DNA of 64,000 bases. Source: Aureococcus anophagefferens. Its lineage: Eukaryota > Sar > Pelagophyceae > Pelagomonadales > Pelagomonadaceae. Position 1 is the stretch's first letter. Each line of letters starts with the position of its first letter. Location of the stretch: assembly GCF_000186865.1 (NCBI RefSeq), contig NW_008705562.1, positions 1,335,933 through 1,399,932 on the forward strand, written 5' to 3'. The notes below the pieces were generated by a model. It did no database searches, was not told the origin of the DNA, and saw only the letters and a list, made by a program, of their open reading frames with translations. Of this stretch, positions 34,162 to 43,380 are shown piece by piece. Made by a program: the position numbers and the translations under genes.

Positions 34162-37074
34162 ATGGGCGAGCCGGAGGTGCGCGCCAAGCGGGCGAACTCC
34201 CTGGCAGGGCAGATGTTCAAGGCGGTGCTCGCGGACTCGTCCTCCGACGAGGAAGCGCTCGTCGACGCGCCCGCGGCGGCCGTCGCGCTGGCGCCGGACG
34301 ACGCGGAGGCAGCGGCCGCGGTGGACGACGCGGCCGCCGCCGCGGTGGACGACGACGCGCCCGCGAAACCGAAGGTCGCCTTCGCGGCGCCGGCCGAGCC
34401 GCCGGCCGAGGACAAGCGCGCGTCGCTCCGGGCCTTCGGCCAGCAGCAGAGCGCCAAGTACCTCGACACCAACTTTGCGCGGGAGCCGTCGCGCCTGCGC
34501 ACGGAGACCTTCTCGGCGACGCTCATCGACCAGCGCATGCGCCGGTCCATCTACATCGACCGCGAGCGGTCCGACGTGGGGCTCTTCGACAGCCCCATGG
34601 AGGACGTGAGGATGGTCCTCGAGCGCGAGGCGGCGAACGAGAGCCCGTCGGCGCGGCGGCGCGGCGAGCGGTGCTGCTTCGGCCTGCTCCCGGCGCCGCC
34701 CCTCGTCCAGCCGGACTCGAAGCTGCACGTGCGCTGGGACGTCGCGCAGGTGTTCTTCTTGGCGTACGTCGCGACGATGGTGCCCGTACGCGTGGCCTTC
34801 GAGTGGCCCGCGCTGGGGCTCTTCCTCTGGCTGGAGCTGCTCATCGACGTCTATTTCTGGCTCGACATCGTCGTGAACTTTTTGACGGTCGTGCACATCC
34901 GCAAGGGCTTCGAGCTGACGATGGTCACGGACCGCGCGGGCCGGGGCAGGAAACGAGTGCGAACTTCCGAACTTCAAAGGATCCTCTCTCGGTCGTTTTC
35001 CGCTCGTTTTGGCTGATTTTGGGACGAGCGATCATCTCTCGGAACGGTCTCGAAGCGTGGACGCTCTTCCGGGAACGAGCGCGCGCGGAACACTCACGTT
35101 GAAGCGATGTTGCATCACTCGTGTCCCGCCCAGGCGCGGGCATCGCGTGGCACTACGCGCGGACGTGGTTCCTCCTGGACCTCGTGGCGTGCCTGCCCGT
35201 GGGCTACGCCTACAGCATCAAGATGTACGGCTTCAAGGAGCTCAAATGCAACCTGGCGCCGCCGCTGGGCTGCGGCCGGGGCTTCGCGGGCGGCGGCGGC
35301 GCGCGCGAGACGAGCGGCTCGGCGTTGCGGCTCGTGAAGCTGCTGCGCATCTTCCGCCTGCTCAAGCTCGTGCGCCTGGCGCGGCTGAGCCGCTTGTTCG
35401 AGAAGTACGAGGACGAGATGATGTACGTCATGGGCTTCCTCCAGGGCGGCAAGCTCGTCTTCGTGCTGGTCTACGCGAGCCACTGGATGGGGTGCGTCTT
35501 TCTTTCGAGCGCGTTTGGAACGCGACCCACGACGGTAGGTGCTGCTACGCGCTCGTCTTCAAGTTCACACGCGGCGAGGTCACGGTGCTCGAGCGCTACG
35601 TCACGTCCGTCTACTGGGCCATGCAGACGATCACGACCGTCGGCTACGGGGACCTCCAGGACACGACGATCAACTCGCAGATCTTCTCGATCCTGTGCAT
35701 GGCCATCGGCGGGGCGGCCCGCGTCGCGGAACTACGTGGCCCCGGTTTCATGAAAAGACCCGTCCACAGGCGGCATCATGTTCGGCCACCTCATCACGTC
35801 CGTCTTCAACGCGCTGTCTCCCGAGACGCACGAGCGGCAGCACCAGGAGCTCGTCTCGGCGATCATGGGCTACCTCCGCGCGAACAACATCCCCCTCGCC
35901 GTGTCGCGCCACGTGCTCCAGCACGTCCGGAACGGCGTCCCGCGGCCGCGACGATGTTCGAGAGATGTGGGGCGGGAAAACAACAAAACTCGTCACCGAC
36001 GCACCCACGCAGGTCCGGAAGCAGAACTCGCGCCAGTACGTGGACCGCGACATGCTCGGCGCGCTGCCCAAGCAGCTGCGGGTCGAAATCTACGACTATC
36101 TGCGACCGTCGGCGTCCCGCGGCCGCGACCATTTTCGGGTGGGAAGACGATGAAACATCGTCACCGACGTGCGCGGTAGGTACCGCGACACGATCCTCGT
36201 GGCGCCCATCTTCAGCGGCTGCCGCGAGCGCTTCGTGAACCACATCTGCATCGCGCTCTGCCCCATCACGTTCCCCGTCGGCGACCACGTCTACGACAAG
36301 GGCGACGTCGCCGAGGAGGGCATGTACATCATCAGCAAGGGCGACGTCGCCATGCGCTACACGGAGTCGGCCGCGCCCTGGGAGGAGCCCGGCGGCCACG
36401 ATTCCGACGACTCGTTCATGGGCCGCGCGACGGTCTCGGAGGCGCGGCCGCCGGAGGCCGCGGCCGCGGCCGACGCGCCGGGCCGCTGGAGCTTCCTCGG
36501 TAAGAAGCCCCCGCCCAAGGCGCCCGCGGCGCCCGCGGGCCACCGGCCGAGCGGCGGCGGCAAGCGCGGCTCGCGCCGCGCGTCGATGACGCTGCGCACC
36601 GTCGACCTCGCGGACGGCCAGGTCTTCGGCGAGGCGGCGATCCTGGGCTACCCGCGGCGCATCGAGGACACGGTGGCCTGCACGACGACGTCGCTCCTGT
36701 CGCTCACGCAGGCGTCCATCGAGCACGCGCTCCACCTCGAGCCGCGCGTGCGGCGGCGGCTCACGATCATGTTCGTCGACCGGCTCCTCAACGCGCGGTG
36801 CGCGCGCGTTGAGGTCTGCGAGATCCTGCAGGACTGCGACCTCGCCTGGCTCCTCGACGCCGCCGGCGACGACGGGTGCGCCGTGGCGCTCGCGCCCGAC
36901 TGGCGCGACCGGCTCCACGACCCGGCGCTCCACCGGCGGGACGCGTCCTTCGCGTCGCGGCCGCCGTCGCTCTCGGACCCGCCGGACGCGGCGGCCGCGT
37001 CGGCGGACCTCGCGGAGCTCAAGCGCGACGTCAAGGCCATCCTCGCCCACCTGGGCATCGACGGGGCGGCGTAA
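34162..37074 (+). CDS. cyclic-nucleotide-gated-type cation channel, six exons
   Basis: Exons are 34162-34933, 35134-35491, 35539-35708, 35770-35924, 36013-36107 and 36180-37074 (814 aa). Every splice phase closes and the family sequence is continuous across each junction (TDRAGIAWHYARTWF, HWMGCCYALVFKF, MAIGGIMFGHLI, QHVRKQNSRQYV, YLRPYRDTILV). The N-terminal 150 residues are acidic and disordered. S1-S6 follow, with the pore YWAMQTITTVGYGDLQD, a C-linker and a cNMP-binding fold (DKGDVAEEGMYIISKGDVA, QVFGEAAILG) split by a basic insert (SFLGKKPPPKAP). The CNBD is more intact than in the channel at 6057. Intron 1 is a 192-bp introner. Introns 4 and 5 share another element. Introns 1 and 3 have GC donors. 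Confidence 0.85.
34942..35133 (+). mobile_element. 192-bp introner, copy 1 (forward), in the CNG-type channel
   Basis: Flanked by an exact 8-bp duplication GCGCGGGC (34934-34941 and 35134-35141). The ends are imperfect inverted repeats (CGGGGCAGGAAACGAGTG and the complement of ACTCGTGTCCCGCCCAG). The intron runs 34934-35133 (200 nt). Its donor GC is the first two bases of the left duplication and its acceptor is the element's terminal CAG. Splicing there restores the uninterrupted exon exactly. Block GACGAGCGATCATCTCTCGG at 35023-35042 is identical in all three copies. Confidence 0.92.
35492..35538 (+). other. intron 2 of the CNG-type channel
   Basis: 47-nt GT-AG intron (GTGCGT donor, GGTAG acceptor), phase 2. 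Splicing joins HWMG to CCYALVF, continuous through the S5-pore region. Confidence 0.75.
35709..35769 (+). other. intron 3 of the CNG-type channel, GC-AG
   Basis: 61 nt. GCGG occurs at the start of the intron and again directly after the CAG acceptor, so removal leaves ATCGGCGGCATCATG (IGGIM), the natural S6 sequence. The donor is GC; no GT in the region restores the frame. Confidence 0.7.
35933..36012 (+). mobile_element. 80-bp introner-like element making intron 4 of the CNG-type channel
   Basis: Exact 8-bp duplication GTCCGGAA at 35925-35932 and 36013-36020. The intron is 35925-36012 (88 nt) and uses the GT of the left duplicate as donor and the element's CGCAG as acceptor. It begins CGGCGTCCCGCGGCCGCGAC and contains TCGTCACCGACG near its end. 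Both blocks recur in the next intron. Confidence 0.85.
36108..36179 (+). mobile_element. related element making intron 5 of the CNG-type channel
   Basis: 72-nt GT-AG intron, phase 2. It contains the same CGGCGTCCCGCGGCCGCGAC block near the start and TCGTCACCGACG near the end as the previous intron, but a shorter, different middle. No exact flanking duplication remains, so it is probably an older or internally deleted copy. Confidence 0.75.
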
Positions 37075-37109
37075 ACGCTAGCGATGGTGCATGCGGCGTT
37101 ACCCCGTCC

Positions 37110-39113
37110 TCACGCGACGGGCACGGCCGCGGCGCGGTTCGCGCGCTTGATGAGGAGGTCCTGCTCGGCGATGGACTTGGAGAGGGCCAGCGCCGCGTCG
37201 GCGGCGCGGCGCTCCGCGACCTGGCACCGCTCCGCGAGGTGGAGCGCGTGGTCCTTCTGGGCCTCGTGGTCCGCGAGGGCCGCCGCGAGCCGGACCTCGA
37301 GCTGGCGCTCGTAGTCCGCGAGCTTGACGACCGTGGCGTGCTCGTCGGCGAGGCGCGCGTTCGCGTCGGACACGGCGGCGTCGCGGTCCGCGCCGAGCTT
37401 GAGGAGCTGGCCCCGGTGGCGGTCGACGGCGGCCGCGAACTGGTGCGCCGCGTGGTCCGCGGCGCGGCGCGCGGCGGCGAGCGCCTCCTCGAGCTTGCGC
37501 TTCTCCGCGTCGTGGGCCGCGCGCGCCTCGCTCGCCTCGCGGGACCGCGACGTCCGCGCCTCGTCGAGGTCCTTGGCGTGGCGCGCGAGCTCGCGGTCTC
37601 GGGCGTGGAGCTGCGCGGCGAGCTCCCTACACTTCTCCCGCGCGGCCGCGGCCTCGGCGGCCGCGCCGCGGTGCTCCGCGTCGTCGACGTCCGCCGCGTC
37701 CGTGGTGGCGGCGTCGCGGGCCGCCAGGGCCTCCCGGAGCCGGGCCTCCGCGCCCTTGGCGCGCGCCTCCGCGTCCGCGGCGCGCCGCTCCGCGTCGGCG
37801 CGCCGCTTCTCGAGCTGCGCGACCGCGTCCTCCGCGGCGGCGTCCGCGGACCGGAGGGCGCGCGCGGCGGCGGCCTCGGCGCGCCGCGCGGCGTCGGCGT
37901 CGCGGCCCGCGCGCTCCGCGCGCGCCTCGGCCTCGGCCATGGCCTCGTCGCGGCCGCGCAACTCGCGCTCGCGGTCGTCGACGGACTGCGCGCCGCGGGC
38001 CCGCTCGCGGTCCACGGCCTCGCGGATTTGTGCGGCGAGGTGCTCCGCCTCGGCGACGCGCTCGGCGCGCAGCCGCTCGAGCTCGCGCGCGGCCTGGTCG
38101 CTCCGCGCCTGCGCCTTGTCGCGCGCGAGCAAGGCGTTCTCGGCCTTCTCCCGGGCCTCGCGGCCGACGGCCGCGACGGACTCCTCGCGCGCCGCGTAGG
38201 CCGCGAGCTGCTTCTCCATGCCGCCCATGACCCGGAGCATGCCCGCGTTGTCCTGGCGCACGGTCTCGAGGTCGCGCGCCGCGCGCCGCGCGCGCTCGCC
38301 CTCGAGGTCGCAGAGCTGCGTCCGCGCGGACAGCTCCTCCTGGAGCTCGCGGCAGCGCGCGGCGGCGGCCTGGACCCGCGACCAGAGCTCGTCGCCGTCG
38401 GCCTCGAGGCGGCCCCGGAGCTCGTCGCAGACCCGCGCCTTCTCCGCGAGCTCGTCGCGGAGGCGGCCGTTCTGCCCGTGCAGCGCCGCCAAACCCTCCT
38501 TGAGCTCGCCGAGCTGGGAGTTCGCGGACGCGACCTCGGCGCCGTGCTTCACGTAGCGCGCCTCGAGGGCCGCCTGGGCCTCCCGCCGGCTCGCCTCGGC
38601 CTCCTCGAGCGCCGCGAGGCGCTCGCGGCACGCGCCGAGCTCGTCCGCGAGCGCGCCGTTCCTCGACGCCGTCGCGTCGCGCTCGCCGACGCAGCGGTCG
38701 AGCTCGCCCTGGAGCACGCTGCTCTGCTCCACGAGGAGCGCGTTCTCCGCCATGAGGATCTCCACGCGCTCGCCCATCTCGCGCGCGCGCTCCTCGGCGG
38801 CGCCGCCTAAACCCCGCGGGCCCGGGACCTCCGCGCCGCCGGCGTCGTCGCCCCGCGCGCCCACGGCCTCCGTCAGGCGCAGGTGCAGCTCCTCGTTCTC
38901 CGCGACGAAGGTCTCGGCCCGCTGCCGCAGCTTGCTGATGTCCTCGCGGGCGCCGCAGAGCGCCTCGTCGAGCTCGCGCACGCGCCGCTCCGCGGCGCCG
39001 ACGAAGGCGCGCGCCCAGGCCGGGGCCGACGCCGCGAGGTCCGCGACGCTCCGCAGGGGCTCCCCCTCGAGCATGCCCTGCGTCATCTTCTCGATGGCCT
39101 CGATGCCCGCCAT
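37110..39113 (-). CDS. long coiled-coil protein
   Basis: 667 aa from the first ATG (39113); a longer frame begins at a GTG (39140). Nearly the whole length is Ala/Arg/Glu-rich coiled coil (DISKLRQRAETFVAENEELH, ESSVLQGELDRCV, KCRELAAQLHARDRELARHA), with no motor, membrane or enzymatic domain. Likely a structural or centrosomal/cytoskeletal protein. The Ala/Arg bias comes partly from GC pressure, so database similarity would be unreliable. It is convergent with the CNG-type gene, 35 bp between stops. Confidence 0.7.
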   Translation of the reverse strand: MAGIEAIEKMTQGMLEGEPLRSVADLAASAPAWARAFVGAAERRVRELDEALCGAREDISKLRQRAETFVAENEELHLRLTEAVGARGDDAGGAEVPGPRGLGGAAEERAREMGERVEILMAENALLVEQSSVLQGELDRCVGERDATASRNGALADELGACRERLAALEEAEASRREAQAALEARYVKHGAEVASANSQLGELKEGLAALHGQNGRLRDELAEKARVCDELRGRLEADGDELWSRVQAAAARCRELQEELSARTQLCDLEGERARRAARDLETVRQDNAGMLRVMGGMEKQLAAYAAREESVAAVGREAREKAENALLARDKAQARSDQAARELERLRAERVAEAEHLAAQIREAVDRERARGAQSVDDRERELRGRDEAMAEAEARAERAGRDADAARRAEAAAARALRSADAAAEDAVAQLEKRRADAERRAADAEARAKGAEARLREALAARDAATTDAADVDDAEHRGAAAEAAAAREKCRELAAQLHARDRELARHAKDLDEARTSRSREASEARAAHDAEKRKLEEALAAARRAADHAAHQFAAAVDRHRGQLLKLGADRDAAVSDANARLADEHATVVKLADYERQLEVRLAAALADHEAQKDHALHLAERCQVAERRAADAALALSKSIAEQDLLIKRANRAAAVPVA

Positions 39114-39409
39114 CGGCGCGGCCGATGCGAACGCAATCACGATTCGAACTGTCTCCGGTGGGCTGCCACAAGCTGAAGTTGGCGCTGCAGCGAATGTTTC
39201 CGGGCGTGAAATCGTCGAGTTGTCCGCTGCTAGCGCGCCGTCGGGCTGCCCCTCGGTGCGCCGGCGCCGTCGGGTCGACCGTCGCCGGGTCGAGTCGAGC
39301 GGTCGGCGTTTGCCGTTTTCCGCGTGCGCCGCGGCCGGAGCGGCGCGGCGCTGCCCGACGCGCGGGCAGCCCCGGCGCTCCGTGCGGCCGCGACCGCGCG
39401 GCGGGCGCC
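39114..39409. promoter_or_regulatory. divergent intergenic region (296 bp)
   Basis: Spacer between a coiled-coil gene (minus) and a small membrane protein (plus). The left part is less GC-rich (CGCAATCACGATTCG..), the usual look of promoters in this window. No conserved motif was found. Confidence 0.35.
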
Positions 39410-39862
39410 ATGCCGACGCTCCCGAAGACGTCGAAGCGGCGCGCGCCGCCGCCGCGCACGTATCCGCCGCTCGCGCCGCGCGCCTTCTTCGTCCGCCGCG
39501 GCGGCGGCGACGACGAAACGAACGCGGACGCGGACGCGCCGCCGGCGGAAGAGCCGCCGACGCACTGGCCCGCGCGCGTCGCGTACCTCGCGCTCGTGCT
39601 GTCGCCCGCGTCGCTCGCCGTCATCCTGCTCCTGAGAAAACACGCCTGGTTCATGGAGCCGGCCACATTCTCCTACGACTTCGAGCGCCGCGTGAACGTC
39701 TACCGCGAGGAGGCCGTGTCGCCGCGCTACTTCGGCGCGCTCGCGGGCGCCCTTTGTTTCCTGATCTTCGTCATGTTCGTCGTCGTCGCCCTCGAGCCGG
39801 CGGACCCCGCGCCGGCGACGCGGAGACGACCGCCGCGGAAGAAGCGGCCGCCCGCGCGATAG
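39410..39862 (+). CDS. small two-helix membrane protein
   Basis: 150 aa from ATG 39410. There is a basic Pro-rich N-terminus, a short acidic stretch, and two hydrophobic helices (VAYLALVLSPASLAVILLL and ALAGALCFLIFVMFVVVAL) flanking an exposed loop (EPATFSYDFERRVNVYREEA). The tail is strongly basic (TRRRPPRKKRPPAR). This suggests a hairpin membrane protein with both termini on the cytosolic side. No family recognised. Its stop is 19 bp from the opposing UBA gene. Confidence 0.6.
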   Translation: MPTLPKTSKRRAPPPRTYPPLAPRAFFVRRGGGDDETNADADAPPAEEPPTHWPARVAYLALVLSPASLAVILLLRKHAWFMEPATFSYDFERRVNVYREEAVSPRYFGALAGALCFLIFVMFVVVALEPADPAPATRRRPPRKKRPPAR

Positions 39863-39881
39863 CGGCGGTCGCGCGACAGCA

Positions 39882-40693
39882 TTAGGGTTGCCCTCCGAAC
39901 AGGCTCTCCGCGGCCCGCGACGCGTCGCCGCCGTTCGCCTCGAGCACGGCGATGGCCGTCGCCGTGTCGACGCCGAGGGCCTCGAGGAACGCGACGGGGT
40001 CGTCGTAGCCGCCCGTGAGCGCCGCGGCCGCGTTCCGCGGCGCGCCCGCGGGGCTCACCCAGTCGGCGTCCTTCGCCGCGTCGTGGACATTCATGAGGAA
40101 CTCCAGCTGCTCGTCGCGCCGCGAGACCTGCTCCGCCGCGTCGCTCGCGTCGAGCTCGACGTTTTTGCGCTCGAGGAGCTCCTTCCGCAGGTCGTCGAGC
40201 TCCTTGTGGAGGAGCTTGATCTCCTTGTCCTTGGCCTCGGCGACCTTCTCCATCTTCCGGCGGTCGAGGAGGTGCTTCGCGTTCATCGTGCACTTCTCCC
40301 TGAGCGGACGCGCGGTCGGGGGGCGCGGCGCGTCGGAGGCGCCGGGACCGCGCATGTTGAGCACGCTCGCGCGGAGCGTCTCGTAGGTGAGCTTGCCGTC
40401 GCTCTCCTTCAACTGCTTCGCGAGCTTCTCCGCCAGCGCCTGCAGCTCCTTGACCCGTTCCTCGTCGACGACCTGTCGCGAACGCTCACGACGAGACGAG
40501 ATGGTTGGATCACGACCTGCTGCTCCTCGGCGCGCTCCTCGTCCGTCGGCGCCAGCGCCTTGAGCTGCTCCTCGAGCTCGACGACGCGCGCGGTCTTCGC
40601 CTCGAGGCTCGCGCGCGCCTCCAGGAGCGCCTGCTTCTTGTTTTTCAGCTCGACTTCCATCATCTTCGACTGCTTCTGCATGATCGTGAGCAT
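39882..40693 (-). CDS. coiled-coil protein with C-terminal UBA domain, two exons
   Basis: Exon 1 is 40517-40693 and exon 2 is 39882-40472, joined by a 44-nt GT-AG intron in phase 0 (255 aa). The coiled coil is continuous across the junction (DEERAEEQQ then VVDEERVKELQ). The C-terminus is a UBA three-helix domain (PVAFLEALGVDTATAIAVLE to AAESLFGG), which binds ubiquitin. The middle region has DRRKMEKVAEAKDKEIKLL. A possible ubiquitin-linked adaptor. The start ATG at 40693 sits in a frame that could extend upstream through another exon. Confidence 0.7.
40473..40516 (-). other. 44-nt intron of the UBA gene
   Basis: On the minus strand it starts GTCGTGATCC and ends GCGACAG. The exon after the acceptor begins GTCGTCGA, so GTCGT is repeated at both ends, a possible worn target duplication. 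Confidence 0.7.
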
Positions 40694-40920
40694 GGTTCCT
40701 CGTCACCGACTGCTTTGCAGCGTTAGCGTCCCATGTTAATGAAGCACGTCGTGCGGCGCTGGCACATCGAACAGGGAGAAGGCTGCCCCATCGCATTCAA
40801 CGTCGCCGTGTGCCACGGCATCGTGCTGCAGCTCCGCGTGGAGGCTTGTGGAGGACTCGCTGTGCGAAGTCGCGCGCCGCCGTCGAAGCAGCGCCGCCGT
40901 CGAAGCAGCTCGCATCGACG

Positions 40921-43236
40921 ATGGCGATGCGCCGCCTCGCACTGCTCGCCTGCGCGGCCTTGGCCGCCGCGCAGCTCTACGAGGACCACGACCACGTGCA
41001 GGAGTTCACGTCGTCGAGCGCCTTCGAGAAGGCGATCCTCGAGGACGACGCGGCCATGTGGGTCGTCCACTTCTACCAGAGCGGCGACGAGGACAAGGGG
41101 TCGCCCATGATGGCCGACGATTTCGCCGCGTCGGCGCAGGAGGTCTACGCGACGCTGGGCGTCAGGGCGGCCGCCGTCGACGTCAAGGAGAGCGGCGTCG
41201 CGAAGGTCGCCAAGCGGCTCAACGTACAGCAGGTGCCGCTCGTGCTCGGCTTCGGCGGCGCGTCCACCAAAAACCCCTACACGGGCAAGAGCGACCGGCC
41301 CGTCGTCGCCTTCGAGCAGGTCATGACCGAGAGCGGCTTCTCGAAGACGTCGTTCAAGCGCTGGGTCTCGTCGAAGGTCGTGCCCGGCGACGCCGTGTCG
41401 CGCGTCGAGTCCGAGGGCGCCCTCGCCAAGGCCGGCGCGCCCCTGGCCGTGCTCCTTACGGAGCGGGCGACGACGTCGGCGCTTGCGAAGAGCATCGGCG
41501 TCGCGTTCCGCGGGCGGCTCTCGGTCGTCGAGGTGCGCGTCGCGGACGAGCCGTCGCCCCTCGCCGGCGCGCTCAGCCGCGACGGCGACGAGCTGCCCGT
41601 GCTCCTCGCGGGCGCCGACGCCTTCACGTCGCGGGAGGCCCTCACGGCCTACGACGGCGACCTGAAGGACCGCGGCGCCGTCGTGGAGTGGCTCGAGGGC
41701 TTCGCGTTGAAGGAGAAGAAGGCGTCGTCGTCCGCCAAGGCCGAGGCCGCGGCAGAACCCGCGGAGGAGGCGGGCTGGCCCGCGGGCTACGTCCTCGCGA
41801 CGGCCAAATCCGCCGAGGACTACGCCAGGCTCGTCGTGGACGCGGAATCGGCCGTCGTCGCGTACGACAGGGCCGCGGGCCCCGGCGCGCTCGTGGGCAA
41901 GGTCCTCGACTTCGACGGCTCCGGCGCCGTCGTCGCCGTGGAGGTGGACTGCGACGACTGCGCGCCGGCGGGCCCCTACCGCGCCTACGGCGCGGGACCG
42001 AAGAAGAAGAAGCCGCTCTCCGCGGGCGACGACGCCGCGGCCGCGTTCGACGCCGCGGCCGGCACGCTCGCCGCCGACGACGTCATGGTCATCGCCGGGT
42101 CCATGGACATGGACGCCTTCATCCGCCGCGCCATCAGCGCCGGCGAGGGCGACGCGCCCGTCGGCGTCGCGCTCTTCACCAAAAAGGGCGACGTGTCGCC
42201 CGCGATCCGCGCGCTCGCGACGACGCTGGGCAAGCACGCGGGCGTGAAAGTCGCGCAGTACTCGAACCCGGAGCCCGGCGCCCTCGAGGCCTACGGCGTG
42301 CGCAAGCTCCCGTCCGTGCTGGCGTTCTTCGCGCAGGCGCCGGACGAGACGACGCCCATGGACCAGCGCGCCATCGGCGCGGCCCAGTACGACCGCCGCC
42401 AGTTCGGCCCGCCGTCCTTCCGCAGTTTGGTGGCGTTTTCCCTGGACGTCCTGGGCCAGCTCGCGCCCGACCTCGCGAACGAATTGGACGACGGCTTCCA
42501 CGGCGCGTCGAACTTCGACGCCGCGGCGGTCAAGAAGGAGAAGGCCGCGCGCGCGGGCGGGCCCGCGCCGAAGAAGGGCGGCGCCGTCTTCTCGTCCTTC
42601 AACGACGCCGACGCCTGGGCCGAGAGCTGCGGCGCCGAGTCGCCCTACGCGCTCTGCGCGGTCGCGCTCCTCGACGAGCACGGCCGGTCGACGTTCGCCG
42701 ACGAGCTCGCCGTCGCCGAGGGCGTGGCCAAGGCGGAGCAGCCGTCGCCCTTCGCCTTTGGCTGGGTCGACGGCGCGTGCTTCGCCGACTTCTCCGCCGC
42801 GTTCGACGTCTACGAGAGCTCGCTCCCGACGCTCGTGGCCTACGCGCCCAAGAAGGAGCGCTACGCGGCGCTCGTGGGCCGCTACGCGGCGGCCGACGTC
42901 AAGTCCTTCCTCCGCGGCGTCGTGTCCGGCCGCGTGCCCACGGCGCCGCTCCGCGCGGCGCTCGCGGCCCCCACCGGCGGCGACTGCGGCGCCGTCCACG
43001 CGGCCAAGTTCGCGCCGGCCGAGGAGGACTCCCTCGACGACGACTTCATGGCCGAGCTCCTCGCCGAGGAGGCGGCCAAGGCCGCGGAGCTCGAGAAGGA
43101 GGCCGCGGAGGAGAGCAAGCGCCTGAAGAAGGAGGCCGCGGACGCGAAGAAGAAGAAGAAGGCGGCGCCGCCGGAGGACGCCGCGCCGAAGAAGAAGAAG
43201 AAGAAGAAGAAGACGACGAAGAAGAAGGAGCTCTAG
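40921..43236 (+). CDS. ER lumenal thioredoxin-fold (PDI-like) protein without CxxC
   Basis: 771 aa from ATG 40921 with a clear signal peptide (MAMRRLALLACAALAAAQ). At least two thioredoxin-like folds are visible: the first (about 20-130) has WVVHFYQSGDEDKG where the active site would be and LNVQQVPLVLGFG as the cis-Pro strand; another (about 375-470) has YGVRKLPSVLAFF. Neither has a CxxC pair, so it is probably not an oxidoreductase but a chaperone-like PDI relative. The C-terminal 70 residues are Glu/Lys-rich, ending in poly-Lys and KKEL, close to but not a standard HDEL/KDEL retrieval signal. Long AAG repeats encode the tail. Confidence 0.75.
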   Translation: MAMRRLALLACAALAAAQLYEDHDHVQEFTSSSAFEKAILEDDAAMWVVHFYQSGDEDKGSPMMADDFAASAQEVYATLGVRAAAVDVKESGVAKVAKRLNVQQVPLVLGFGGASTKNPYTGKSDRPVVAFEQVMTESGFSKTSFKRWVSSKVVPGDAVSRVESEGALAKAGAPLAVLLTERATTSALAKSIGVAFRGRLSVVEVRVADEPSPLAGALSRDGDELPVLLAGADAFTSREALTAYDGDLKDRGAVVEWLEGFALKEKKASSSAKAEAAAEPAEEAGWPAGYVLATAKSAEDYARLVVDAESAVVAYDRAAGPGALVGKVLDFDGSGAVVAVEVDCDDCAPAGPYRAYGAGPKKKKPLSAGDDAAAAFDAAAGTLAADDVMVIAGSMDMDAFIRRAISAGEGDAPVGVALFTKKGDVSPAIRALATTLGKHAGVKVAQYSNPEPGALEAYGVRKLPSVLAFFAQAPDETTPMDQRAIGAAQYDRRQFGPPSFRSLVAFSLDVLGQLAPDLANELDDGFHGASNFDAAAVKKEKAARAGGPAPKKGGAVFSSFNDADAWAESCGAESPYALCAVALLDEHGRSTFADELAVAEGVAKAEQPSPFAFGWVDGACFADFSAAFDVYESSLPTLVAYAPKKERYAALVGRYAAADVKSFLRGVVSGRVPTAPLRAALAAPTGGDCGAVHAAKFAPAEEDSLDDDFMAELLAEEAAKAAELEKEAAEESKRLKKEAADAKKKKKAAPPEDAAPKKKKKKKKTTKKKEL
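43145..43232 (+). repeat. AAG trinucleotide tracts (poly-Lys)
   Basis: Several in-frame AAG runs, the longest at about 43188-43212, encode the Lys-rich tail of the PDI-like protein. Length variation between strains is likely. Confidence 0.8.
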
Positions 43237-43380
43237 GGGGTGGTGAGTGGCGTAACTTTCTCTCGGAGACGTCCGGAGACGTGGGCTGTACGGCACTGTA
43301 GGAGGGGAATATATAGCAGCCTGCCCGCGCTTTGCGTCTCGACGGCGTACGTTGTACTTCTTGTTGCTAGCCATTATTAC

